DNA of 64,000 bases from Lunularia cruciata. Lineage: Eukaryota > Streptophyta > Marchantiopsida > Lunulariales > Lunulariaceae. Position numbers and translations under genes: made by a program. Within the stretch, counting starts at the first letter, position 1, and each line of letters starts with the position of its first letter. The stretch spans positions 17,484,001-17,548,000 of the forward strand of contig OX419760.1 of assembly GCA_948567375.1 (NCBI GenBank), read 5' to 3'. The notes beneath the pieces are model-generated. The model was not told where the DNA came from, searched no databases, and saw only the letters and a list, made by a program, of their open reading frames with translations. Positions 21,058 to 33,700 of this stretch are shown here, in pieces.

Positions 21058-24000
21058 ACAAAACGGTGAGACTGCAGTACTGTGGACACACAAACACAGC
21101 CTGTATACTTGAGACCGAGCACAGGGTGCTATGATTCCAGGCAATCGCCTTTCGGAGTAGGCGTTGACTCTTTAAATCCTGCTCTGGAAGAAGGCGGCTG
21201 TCTCTTGCCAGACTTACATTATCATGAGGCACACGGACTATCCGTTACAAATCCGTTCCGGAAATGAGAAGATATACAGTACTCTAAATGGCTACGGCAG
21301 CAATGCTTCGGAGTAATGGCAGGCATAGCATCTTCTTACGGAAATATCCAGCAACCAATTTTCTTTTAGTTTTGAGTCTTTCAACGTTCTCGAGCCTTGC
21401 TATGGCTGCTATGGTAGCGGCCAATAATGTACAAGATTACTGTCTAAGAATATGTTCCCCTAGATACTGTAAACAAAGCTCAGATTACAGTATATACAAA
21501 TGAATGTCGAGGACAGATTTAGCGAGTAAAAGGTTCGGCAATCTCCTTCCAAGAAGTTGGAATCCAGAGTTCCAAAACGCAGGGAAGCGATAGATTAGAT
21601 GCAGTAGGTACTGAAGACTTCTTGAAACCGGCATTGTGGGATCATATTACCACCATCAAAACTTCCAAACTTCCAAACTCCCTATGTGGTTGAACTCTAG
21701 AACTGCAGTAGTTAATGCTGCTGAGACACTCAATTCCGGATGTCTACTAAGCATTAAAGAATTTCGACCTCGAGCCAGTATCCATCGAGGATGCTGGCCG
21801 CCAATGAAAACCAGTTAGATAATTACCCTGGAATCTGTTTGGCATAGAGTATAGTCGCAAGACTAAGGATTCACACCTAAACTTCGCTAGACCATATGAC
21901 GTGCTCCATAAAGCCGTTCATATGAAGGCCGAAACTCATCGGTGGTCAGAGTCTACGGATATGGATATCGATCCTGACTGTACACCTACATAGCATGATG
22001 CAATGAGCACACACGGTGCTTCGGAGTCATTTCTCCCTCCTGAGCGTTAAGAAGGCTGTAGTCGTGTACTAAGAACTAGAGAAGTTTCTATCATAACAAA
22101 GCTCGAGGTCCCTTATGAGACGCTTTTGTTAGAAAGAATTCCGAAGTTGACTGTGCAATACCATAGTCCGAACAGCCGGGCATGAGAAACTATTGACAGA
22201 CTTTAGTCTTAGATCGCTCCATTCCTCGGCGGCCAAGATAAACATCCCGGAATATACACATCTCAACGGCTCTACATCACATACGACAACAAGTGTGCTT
22301 CGAAGCCCAGAACTGACTCCCATTCTTCACTCAGAGAACTTCTCGACACTCCAGGAATTCCTCTCGCGGTTGCGGCGCATCAAATACCTTAGGAGCGTAT
22401 CGTCCCCTCTCCGAGACAATAAACAGCCTGAGTAAAACATGTGTGAGATATCGCACTCTTGGTTCTCGAGCAGTCCCATTTAGCGCCGTTCAGCTTCCAG
22501 CTCTCACATTTCTACTCGTTTCTAGCAAACATATACATTTCACACATCCTCCTGTCACTTTTTGCCGACCACCATTTCTGTGGAGGTACCGGACGAACAT
22601 TTTCAGGAGTGATATCTCAATCCTCGAGTCTCTAGATCTCTCACCCGTTTGTTGATGTGAAGCGCCGGACGCACATTCCTCCACAATTTTGTCTCTCAAG
22701 TTCTCGGTGACAATACTCTTCCCAACTTGACTTCCTCTGAAATGATGAAACCAAAAGCAAATGCTTTTAGATAGTGATGATGCATGTGGACGTGGATGAT
22801 AATGGCCGAACAAAAGAGAACTCAATTACATTCAAGCACTGCAGAATTCATCAACGAGAATGCTAGAAGAGCTACAGTAGTAGTTGATAACCTCGTGGAC
22901 TAATAGTCAATGAGTATTCTCATAGTCCTTTAGTGCAAGTATTCAATGGGAGATGATATCCCTACCCTACTTTTTGATATCTCCCATATTCATTTCCTAG
23001 CCAAGACAATGAGATGTGTGCAGTTAAGGTTGGTGGTCCATCTACAAGAATATAGTGGTTTGTATTCTCTCCACTTTTGTGGCTTGTATGCCATTTTTAT
23101 TACATCGAATTTTATGACCTGTCAGAGCGCAATCACCCACCTGAAATTGAATAGCTAGTAGGATTCCAGGAGATACTTTCTTGTGACGATTGAAGAAAAC
23201 GGTGTATTCATCAAGGATCCTTCTTCTGTATGAGCTTCCTGAAGGTATCCTCGATTGTTGATGATTTGTAGGTATTGAATTGCACGCTGACTGACTAGAA
23301 TAAGAACTATTCAGATGGAGTGGAATCCAGAAATATATCTCTTTACATGAGTACAACCTAAACCAACGAATCCACTTAGAAAGGCAAGAAAATTTTTTCA
23401 TGATATTTTCCTCGTCCATAATTGACTACTCCAAGCATCAGCAAAGAATCTAGGAAGAGGATCCAGTAGTTCTTTTATATTAAATTCTAGGTTTTATGTT
23501 CTATATCGAAAGATTTCCCACCCCCATTAATCATGGGTTTTGTATCCTGTGCAGATGGGTTTCACAAAATCTTCCCGCTAAATTTGTATTTTATGTAGTG
23601 CCGACGGTAAATGGAGTACTGAGGACATGGACATTCCACTAATGTTTATGGAGAGGAATAGAATGAAGATACTTTGGAGTTTTTACGAGAAATAAATTAA
23701 GTAGGTTTTTCGATATCTTTATATCGATTCCGGCAAAACTATATGGGAAAATTTTCCAGATATCTAAATCTAAGTTATATTCATATACATTCATGAATGG
23801 AAAACTCGTGTTTTAACTAAATAATCTTGAATTGCACTCACAATGACTCTATAACCACTTCCCAATGTTTAGAAGGTAGTTTTGAATCAAATCAAGTGAA
23901 CCTTCACCAACTCCCATTCCCTCAAAATTCATTTGTATTTATAGGGGAAACTGCTAATTCACCCTCTCATCTCATGTGTCACTCGTGGTCCCTACTGCCA

Positions 24001-25380
24001 AAATATAGTTTACTGTTGTGGGACTCATCTCTATCATCAAACGATACTTTGATAACAAGAGTCATGAGTGGGACGTGAGGGGGTGCATGTAGAGATGGCT
24101 CTGTCGTCAAACTATACTTTGGCAATAAGAGCCACGAGTGGGACGTGAAGGAATGCATGTAGCGCACGCACTAGTGAATTTAGCAATTCTCTTTGTAAAT
24201 ATTCATTTTATAGACCCCTATTCAAATCTTCGGTATAGGAAATGTCTTACCTAGATTACCATGATTAGAAAAGGAAAGACTAATACACTGAACTATTCAT
24301 TTTATGTGTCACTGGAACTTAATGGAGGTCTATGTCATAAGCTTTAGTGTTATCACTGCCTTTATCTTGACTTAATTCCTCCTCACCCCTTTGGAATACA
24401 TAGTTAGAAGCTGCATTATATTATTTTATGATTATAAGATGCTCTAATGGAATTATGATAGGATTAGGGTAACAATGTATCGTGTTTTATTTTAAATATT
24501 TTTATTTTTTAATAATTTCAAAAAAATTATACAACAACGTATATTCTAGTGTCTCAAGATGGCCAGCATACCAACTAATAAGGATATGTGCATATAATAG
24601 ATAACTGTCATGTTTGTCGTCGTTATGTAGATCAAGTAGATTATCCATAAACTAAGAAAAAAGTACTAAAAAGTAAGATCACTACTTGCTAACTTTGGAG
24701 TGAACCTTCTGTTTTCTTTCACTATTGTAAAGACAATGACGATGGGAAGTACCATATGTTTCTTGCTCAATAGATGACGTTTACCCATCAAGATAAAGTT
24801 AAAGATTTTAGAATAGGAACGAAATATTTGTGCGAGAAACTCCTCATGAACTTTCATCACATCTCTTGTTGCTTTTGTTAGAAAAAAACATTTAATTTAA
24901 AACTATCTATGTGGTATTAAACCAGTGCATTCACACCCAAATAAACTCAAAATATTGTAAATTCGAAACATACTGGATATATTCTTTATACTAGATGTAA
25001 ACATTTATGTATTAGCTTTTTATTCCTCACTTACATCTGTTAGGCGGAGAAATTGTGCAAGAACTAAGATATTTTGAATCCCTATTGACAAATGTTCTCA
25101 TGAGTTTAGAAGGTTGATGGTGTATCTCTTATAAAACGTACCAAAAAAATGCTTCCCAGAATGCCTTCAACACATGATCCCTAGATCATTTGGCGTAATA
25201 ATCATCCTTCATTACATCCAGAGACGAAAGTTGAAGCATATTAGTTCTCTTTCGTTAGAGTAAAACGAGGGGTGCCAACTTCATCATCTCTCTCTCTCTC
25301 TCTCTGTTCTCATTTTGATACTCAAGGCTTAGATTACTGTCTCTGTGTGTTCTCATTTTGATACTCAAGACTTAGATTAC
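21058..25380. other. Long stretch without recognisable gene
   Basis: Open frames up to about 125 codons occur on both strands, for example 22490-22825 minus and 23042-23419 minus. None matches a family I know, and no clear splice-linked exon chain was found. It includes the inverted/tandem repeat at 23979-24140, listed separately. It could contain non-coding RNA or decayed genes. Confidence 0.4.
23979..24140. repeat. Mixed inverted and tandem repeat
   Basis: gtcactcgtgg...gccaaaatatagttt at 23979-24012 is the inverse of aaactatactttggcaataagag...cgagtggga at about 24100-24136. A second direct unit, aaacgatactttgat...gagtgggacgtg, lies at about 24038-24077. The outer units could form a stem of about 34 bp. 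Confidence 0.65.
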
Positions 25381-25385
25381 TGTAT
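25283..25385. repeat. (TC)n microsatellite with a 43-bp tandem duplication
   Basis: A TC run of about 22 bp is followed by two copies of tgttctcattttgatactca...cttagattactgt with a period of 43 bp (25305 and 25348). Confidence 0.8.
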
Positions 25386-25716
25386 CAAATTGGAGGGTAT
25401 CGAGATTCTACTGCAAAATAGAACATCATGTTGCTGCTAAGAAGAGACGCGGTTGCAACTGGACCCAGCAAGTTGGTAAGTGGACCAAATTCTGACGAAT
25501 AAACGTACTGACTAGTGAAACTACACACACTCTTGTTTGGATTCTGCAAGTGGATTTTGTCGTGTATTCTCCACAAGTCATGAACAATTCTTCGTGTGGG
25601 GGATGAACACGCTCGTAGCGCATCCACAGCAGGTTTCAGTCTCGTGAATCCGATGATTGCCGTTCTTGAGCAACATCGAAATTGGTTGATGATTGATGTA
25701 TTCTTCGCAACGTAAT

Positions 25717-26813
25717 TCACGCTCGCTCAGGTCGGGCCGGCTCTGCAAGAGGCCAATCGGTGTACCCGATTTCGTCGGGGAAATCTCCACTGTACCATGT
25801 TTTCGTATCCCAGCCAGCCTCCGCAGCGTTGACTCCAGCAGAGATCAGTGCAGGCCAGTTTGCGTATGCTATGAATGGCTGCCCGAACGACACTAGATCG
25901 GCTGTACCATCTGCGACATATTCCCCACCCCTTTCTGGAGACAATCCACCGTTGCTCATCAAAGTCCCCTTGTAATACTTACGGAAGTATTTCCACATCC
26001 GTTTTGAAGTGAGGTTCGTCCAGGCCTACAAATCGAAAATATGGGGCATAATTGAAACTGGCCAGGCAGACGTAAGCAATTTCTCGCTCTGATAACTGAG
26101 GGCCAAGATGCTCAAGTTGTTCCAAGCAATCGTCCTCTGGTTCGATTAGTCCAGTGAATGTCATCCCTTGAGCCAGCTTGATTCCAACTTTATCAGCGCC
26201 TACAGCTGCAACTAGAGCATCTACTAACTCCATCACAAATCTCGCACGGTTCTCGATGCCACCACCATACTGATCGGTTCGAATATTACTTTCTTTTGCC
26301 AGAAATTGTTGGGGGAGATACCCATTCCCTCCATGAATTTCGATACCGTCAAAGCCAGCTTCCATTGCGCGGTGAGCAGCGCTGACATACTCCTGAATGA
26401 TTCCTGGAATCTCAGCAGTCTCCAGCGCGCGTGGTACCTCGTATGGTGCCTTCTTTCCCCCTGCAATGTGAATTTCCCCGAAGGCTGGTGCAACAGCAGA
26501 GGGGGCTACAGGCATCTGATTGTTTGGAAGAAGAGACGAGTGAGAAACGCGACCAGTATGCATCAATTGAGAAAACATAAATCCTCCCTTCGCATGCACC
26601 TCGTTCGTTACGCTCTTCCAACCTTCAACTTGAGCGTCCGTGTGCAGGCCAGGCGCACGGATGTAGCCTCTTCCACCTAGACACGGGGCTGTTCCTTCGC
26701 TAACAATCAAGCCACCTTCACTCGCGCGCTGTGAGTAATACAGCTTATTGATCTCCGTAGGAGCGTCGGTGGCAGGATCATAGCGAAGTCTAGTGAGCGC
26801 GGACATAACAACT
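25717..26813 (-). CDS. Old-yellow-enzyme / OPR-like flavin reductase, probably broken
   Basis: It encodes an FMN-dependent ene-reductase of the old yellow enzyme family, which includes 12-oxophytodienoate reductases. Family landmarks in order are RVVMSALTRLRYDP, SEGTAPCLGGRGY, the QLMHTGRVSH segment, the active-site H-x-x-N in IHGGNGYLPQQF, and the FMN-phosphate region RTDQYGGGIENRARF. After a frame change come LMSNGG and GYTDWPL at the C-terminus. The reading changes frame by one base at about 25985-25998, between HFKTD and WKYFRKYYKG. The canonical first 15-25 residues are absent: the frame opens at 26813, right after a good acceptor (ttgtttcacag), and I found no upstream exon. It is a pseudogene, or a real gene with an assembly error and an unseen first exon. 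The substrate cannot be inferred. Confidence 0.8.
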
Positions 26814-26829
26814 CTGTGAAACAATTACC

Positions 26830-27745
26830 CGGTTTCATTAACATTTTTGCCGACGACGTTCGAAAGATTACACCCATTTTGGTGACACAAGTCTCACATT
26901 CTCGCCCTGCACATTTGAGTAATCCCACGCCTAAACATGTCTCATGTTCCTCTCGTGATTGTTTCTTCACTAGCTAATATTGACTTTTGATCGTTGGTGC
27001 GCGCTCTCTATCCACTTAAGCAACCAAGACCACTTTGCTTTATTCGAAAAACCTAAATGCCACATCCTCAACACAGAAGAACGAAAGCCCTCATCCTCCA
27101 GAACTTAAAAGAACTACTTAAAAAATTGGCTACATAGCCTCTGGTCAAAATTCCACATGTACGATACTCCATCTCATCTACAATAGTACAAACAAAATTG
27201 ATCGACGAGACAGACGTTACTAGGCAAACAGCGAGCAGAACAGTTCGAGCCCACGAACTCCGAGTCTTTTAGCATGAAAAGATAGATCTACCAGGCGGAA
27301 AACGGCGGTAACCGAGGCACATGAAAATTCTCCCCTTCACTAGTCCGACTTCAATAACATTACAAGTTATAATGAGTAATTTACAAGGTTGATTCACAAA
27401 ATTGTGATTGGCAATCCCTCCAACGAGAACTTGGAAGGCCGGCAGGTGCGCTAAAGAATACACGACAACTTGGTCCTACCTTCTGACGTCTATATCCACG
27501 TCACATCCAGAATGGTCTGCTGCATGTCCCCTCAGCTCAGGCAAGCAGCCAAAAAGCATGACAGTTCTCTTCAATATGCTCTCAAAAAAAGGAATCAGTC
27601 CGCCAAGAATTATTGGTTGCCTCGTCTATCACCTCTAAGCTGTGGCTAAGAAAAGAGGCGAAAGAGAAGGCTATCCAGAAACACCTCATAGAAAGGCAAG
27701 TTCAGTTTTATGCAACCTCCTCAGGGAAGGCTGAAAAAATGAGTC
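26830..27745. other. Intergenic, no gene recognised
   Basis: It separates the OPR-like gene from the 3' end of the kinesin. It probably contains the 5' part of the former and the 3' UTR of the latter. No exon was identified. Confidence 0.4.
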
Positions 27746-30700
27746 CTACTTATTCCATCTTCTCTCCTTTTGAGGTTGTGGAATCGTAGTAGTACCACTT
27801 TTCGTTCCCGTAGTAACAGTACTCAATACACGTTGGGCTCCTCCTACTGCGCCTGGAGGGAACCGTCCAAAAGTCCTCGCTATGCTCACTCTCCTCAGCT
27901 TTCCAACCCCTAGTTTCTTCGCGTCTGCAGCACCTCCTAGACTCATGCTTCTTTCGGAAACATTTGTCGCAGCATTCTGAGCGAGCATCTGAAGTTGTTG
28001 ATGCTGCTGCTGTTGAAGAGCTTCTCTCGCTCTCGGTTCTCCCATTTTTTCCTTCTGGAACACCGGGGACGCAAAGTGAACCGCACGACGTTGAGCCCCT
28101 GGTGCAGCTGTGTTACTGGCAGATCCATTGTGGCGCTGCACTGCTGTACTATGCACCTCTCTTGCATCGTTGCTGAATCTAGCGTTCTCTTTATAGCCAT
28201 CAGCTCCTGATTCATCAGATGAGAAGGAGGAAGTAAGGGTCCCTGGATTCACTGAGTAGGTCGTAGCAATTGATGCTCGGGCAGGCTTACGAATGAGTTT
28301 TCGCCCAATTGTGGGTGAATTATATCGCGAGGGAACAACTTTCGTCCTGGCAGGTTTGATTTGGGGAGCATCTTCAGATATTTCAGTGTGCTGAGGATCC
28401 GCGTTCTCGTTGTGTGGCTTTTCCCTCTCAGCTGGTTCCTTGAGAGGAGCAGCTGAAAAACGCGGACTGGCTGCAACTCGAGGACTTCCCATCCCAGTTC
28501 TCGCTGTCGTAACCTCTTCCTGTACTTTCTCAAGCAACGGACGCCGTTCCGCAACTCGTTCAGGTGGTGCCTTAATATCTTTCAGTGGTGGTTTCTCTAG
28601 TTGAGCTGCCTTCTCTTTTAGAGCTGCACTTGCAGCTAATCGTGCTTTCTTCTCTGCAGCAAGCTGTGCTTCCAGGTCTGCAACTGCCTTCTCCTTATCT
28701 TTCACCTGTGAGGTTTAAAACTTGTATAAGTCAGAAGGTGCGCTAACAATTGAATCATAATCGATCTTGGACGTATAAACATAGACCGCAAACACGTATT
28801 CATCATCTTGAAGCTAGACTGGTAGGTGTGAGCACGTCTCTTTAAAATTCAGACACTCCTACCGACCTTGTCAAGGAGAGCCTGATACAGATGCTCTTTA
28901 ACTTTGAGTTTGACCTCAGTACTCCGTAGGTTGTCTTCCACTTTCTTCAGCGCTTCCTCCTTACTTCGTCCTTCTTGCTTTGCCCTCTCAGCCTGCGTAT
29001 GTTCAAATCAACCATGTGGAGCAAGCTTCAATTTATTCTCCATGACTTCCAGATCCATCAAAGGAATTTCCATTGAGATCATTGTGATGTGTTGTGATCT
29101 GGAACAGCAACTCCCGGAGTCAATACAGACAGATGGCTGGACCAAGGGTACGGATGCTAACCAGTTGCTTGTACTTGAAGAGCTCGCTCGAATCCAGCTG
29201 TTTTCGGGCTGGACCAAGCTCCACACCTCGTACTCTGCTCGCAAAGTTGAGAGAGCATAGGGACTCCGCAACGTCGTCTTCGCTTGGACTAATTTGTACA
29301 AACATCAACGTCTTCGAATCTCCACCTGAAATAGAAGCGTGCGCACACAATTCTTTTAGCGGTGGGACTAAACTCGTCCAGTAATCAGTAATCAATCCCG
29401 TCTGGGATTGACTTGCCGTCATTGTCAAGAAATGCAGAGTCCCATGTTCAACTACCGAGGACGAAATTGCAGCAAAATAAACACACTTACCCAGTGAGTC
29501 CTGCAAAAGATGTGTCAACTTGGAATTCCTGCAGCGCAGATATATTAGTTTCCGTTCAGGAACCTAATTGAGGAGGTTCACAAGCCATTTAGCTCTGACA
29601 AACGGACAAGCGTGAACATTTTTTACAAGAAAAAAAAAACATTCTGATATCCTAGTCCAATAAGGTATATGATGCATGGCTTCGTATCAAACAGCTCACC
29701 TGAAGGGTATATGGCTACTTTTGCTGGTAAGCGCAGCGATAACGTCTCCTAAGGCAGATAACGATTTATTGATGCTTTGCGCCTCCCTAAGACGGTCCCC
29801 GACAACATCGCTTTTCGCCACCCGTTCACTTCCAGCCAAATCCACGAGCCATAATTTGCTTTTCGTGCACTCCCCTGTTATTACATTCTGAGCCTTGACC
29901 ATCACACATAACATGCTGGAGAACGCACAAAAAACACTAGTGTAAGAACCAACGCACGTGTGAGAAATTTAGGTGCTAAATTTAAGGACTCGACTCACAT
30001 TCAGAAATGTCGATGAGATACTAAAAGACTCCTTAGAATCCTTCAAGGAAGCATAGTAAATGTGATAAGGGTGTGAACGAACCAATGAGAACGGCTGCTG
30101 TCCTCATTACAGTTGGTTGCCTCGACTGCTCTGTTACTGCTTCCAGTCTGAAGAACATCCCAGACTTGAGTCATGGAGTGTACTGGTGCTTCCACGAGAC
30201 CCGGCACATGGTGGCCACCTTCAGCCACTTGTCTGATCTCCAGTCTGTATAACGGAAAGCGCATATTAGGAAACAGTTATGGTTCAGATGCAGTACTACA
30301 CCGCAGCATTGTGGTCTGAGAAACAACGGTATTTTCCGCTAAAATTGCATGTCAAGACAAGGTTCATGTTTCTGGACCGATCGAACGTCTCAATCTTGCG
30401 TACAGTTGAATGAACTCACGAATCAGGGATCACACGGTTGAAGTAGGCAAGTTGATGTAACAAGCATTTGCATGGTAGGTGTACTTACTTTTTCACTTGC
30501 TGATCGGGCTCTGGAGGTGGAGCCAGTAGATCACGTAACTGCTCATTGTATACTTCCAGTACACTGACACAGATCTCGTAGTTGAACTGTGACTTCCGTT
30601 GCTCGGCGACATGGAAAAGTTCTTCCAAAGTGCGGTAATTGACACCACGGTTTTCTGGGGTTCCCTCCATAGTGAAGGTTTTCCCTGTACCTGTTTGACC

Positions 30701-33700
30701 ATAAGCGAAAATACAGACATTGTAACCATCTAAAACTGAGACGATGACTGGCGCTGTGTTGGTGAAAACTTCTCCTGCGATAGAAAGAGCGCGCAAGCCG
30801 ATGGGTAGTACCAAAGTTAGTATTAGCTCAGCATGAAGCATATCCCGTTCGTAGCCTTGACTAACAATCATCTCAAGCAGATAACAGAGCAAATTAGTTT
30901 TTGTGGATAAGACTGAAATTTTGCCAAAGCTGGCAGAGAGGCTACATATTAACCTTGATCATCTTGTGGAGTAAACACACGGTCAAACTTGAATAATTTC
31001 TTGGCATTTCCAGTGCGAACAACCAGCTCGTTGTCCCTCATGCCATCAAATTCCACCACGGATGATGCTCCGCTAGATACCTCGAACGGGCTTAATGGAC
31101 GACAGCGACAGAAGACTCTTATATTCCCTGTAAAAGTATGAGGCAGACTAATGCTCAAATCAGAAAGTGGAGAAGACGTAGGCAGCGAAGCCCTCAGCAA
31201 ATCGGTTGAAAACCCTTCCAGCGTTCAGGACAAACTGCTCATCGGGAGGAGAGCATGGAAGAGACTTGAGCGCAAACGGTTACCTTTAAGCTCAAGGACC
31301 TTGTTGTACAGTTGTCTCCTCTCAAGACTTTCCTCTGCATACCTCTTCCTCAGTTCCTCATGCTCGTTCACTGAAAAAGAGCACATCATTATGGGAAGGA
31401 CTGGAAATTGTCCAGGAATAAGCGAATATTATTGGTCGAAGTACCTGAAGAGCCAAAAACTTGGAAATCTGAGCTGGTACCTAGCAGCTGTATAGCAGTG
31501 GTCATGCCGTTTGTATCAGGGAAAGTGGTGATCCAGTCCTTCGTCTCCGACGCTAAGATGCCGAAATTCAACTTCACAGCCTGCCAGAACTCCGGTGTAA
31601 GACTTTTGGGCATGCCTTCATGTAAATGATTTGTAATGTTGAGCAAAACTAGTGACGAATACTTTGTTTCAAACCCACTTGAACTGGATGGACAAGACAA
31701 TATTCTGCGTCCTGTGATAGGCATAATATATGAGTTCCGTACGGCCTCCGATCACACAAAGTGGTAGCGAGGCGTACACATGCTTAGATGAGAATCATGG
31801 ATATTGTGGAATGGATATGAAGCAGGCCACATAGGAAGAAAGCAGAGATCAACAGCGAACCTCCATCTCCCGGTACAAATTGGCATAGGCTGTCTTCCAT
31901 TTCTGCATGCCGCCGTCGGCCTTTTCCCTCAAGACCTTCATTTCACTCTCCTGGGCCTCCACGACGTTTGCTGTCAAAGCACTCAATCAGAAAGAGAAGA
32001 CAACTTATCCATTCAGCTTTAGCTGCATCATGGGACACCCCAGGAGACAAAGAAGTGTACGTTGCTTGACAAAACGTAGAGAAGGGCAGAGGGAAAAGAA
32101 GTGTCTTCCAGAAGAGACGAAGCGCATGTTTCAAACAAAGACTTTGTTTAAGCAAACCGATTGTTGGTCTGCGACTCCGTACACTTGCAACTATTTGGGG
32201 GTACCGCAACTTGTCCAGTTACATACCCAAAGCATCAATGGTGACCGTCTTGGAAACAAGTTCATTCTGTAGTCTTTCAATATTACGGTTGGCCTCTTGA
32301 AGAGAGATCCACGCCTCATGGCACTCGTTTTTCAGAACCTCCAACTTCCCCTCGTACTCCACAACACACTTCCGCGCTTTGCTCTTCAGCTGCTGAAATT
32401 CAGAATGGGCATTACTGTTAAGTAGATGGGCAAGGCAATTAAGCATTCAAGAGAAAGCAGAGGCGTATGTAGACAGCTAGAGTAACGATTTCACGTCACG
32501 CATATACGCAGGATACCTGTTGTCGGCGAGATGATTTATGTTCCACCTCCACAGGTGGCAGAGATCCTTCTGAAGACAGTGGCGTACTTCCATGGGTTTC
32601 TGTCCTGGCATCACCTTGAGCATTTGCTCCTGCCTGGAAAGGTTGTATTGCACCTGAAGGAAAGAAATTTTCAGATCAATATCGGCACTGAGGCGTTTCA
32701 TTTCAAGTTCCAAAGTTTTAAGACAATATACATACTATGCAAGAATGTGACCAAAAAGCAGGGTCATAAAAACCTGATCAAGGCTCCAGCATTTACACGT
32801 GATTTTGTCCCGAAGAATTCACAGTGATCGCTGACATTGGAACAAAATTTATAGACCAATTTCCGATGGATAAACTAACCGGAGAAAGGTGCCCTGCGGA
32901 CACATAGTGCGCTGATGGTGGGGTTCCCAGTGACACCCTCGAAAGCAATACTCAGTAGTCCGTTCACCACACATGTCTTGGCGCACAGAATGAGGGCCTT
33001 ATTAGATCCAACTTCCCCGTAGACGTCTAGGTCGGAAATTACCTGCGCACACAGTTCGTGGACACTCACAATCATCGATTTGCTAGGTTCAACAAGGCAC
33101 AAGGATGGACAGAGAGATGATTCTGATCCTTCCATGCATGCTCAAGTAAATCCACAATCAGAACATGTTGTGGAAGAAGCAATCCAGACGGTGCGTCTTG
33201 AGAGTAGCAGTGCCAAGTACCTTCTCTCCCTGTATATAAACATCGAAAACACGCATGCCAGATGGTCCATTTGTGAAGACGATTTCTGCAAAGTGTAGGT
33301 CAACAAAGTAGTCTCCACATTGCAAATCCCTGAACTTGTATGAGATATTCCCGTATCTTGCTGTCTGGTAGAGCGCCTGCTCTGCTGTTTCTCCGATATT
33401 TTCTTCTGTTCGAAGTACATCCCCGCCTATAAAATGCTGATCCTTCAAGTATTCAATCCCAGTTGATGAGTGCGCAGGTGAAGGCGATCCAGCATTCAAG
33501 GCTATAACTAGCTCACCTGCAAACGAGATTATCAACCAGAGTCGTTAGCCAGAGTGAAACACGGGGTAAAAGAAAGAAGTCCAGTCCGAGTGCAGTAAGA
33601 TTTACTGTTAAATTTCCTCTTCTAGTGAGTTAAACTTTCAGAAAACCTCAGTGGAGAGTCGTTCTCAACATAGCAGTCAAAACGGGGATATATTGTGGCA

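Noticed and set aside
20864-21232. 122-codon minus-strand frame over the Copia right end
   Set aside because: It spans LTR and flank and has no motif. A chance frame.
25979-25998. GTAAGT-like donor at the OPR frame break as a real intron
   Set aside because: An intron restoring the frame would be about 14 nt long, far below any workable size. A frameshift or sequence error is more likely.
27964-28604. Plus-strand open frames opposite the kinesin tail
   Set aside because: They are antisense shadows of the low-complexity Ser/Ala/Pro-rich last kinesin exon.
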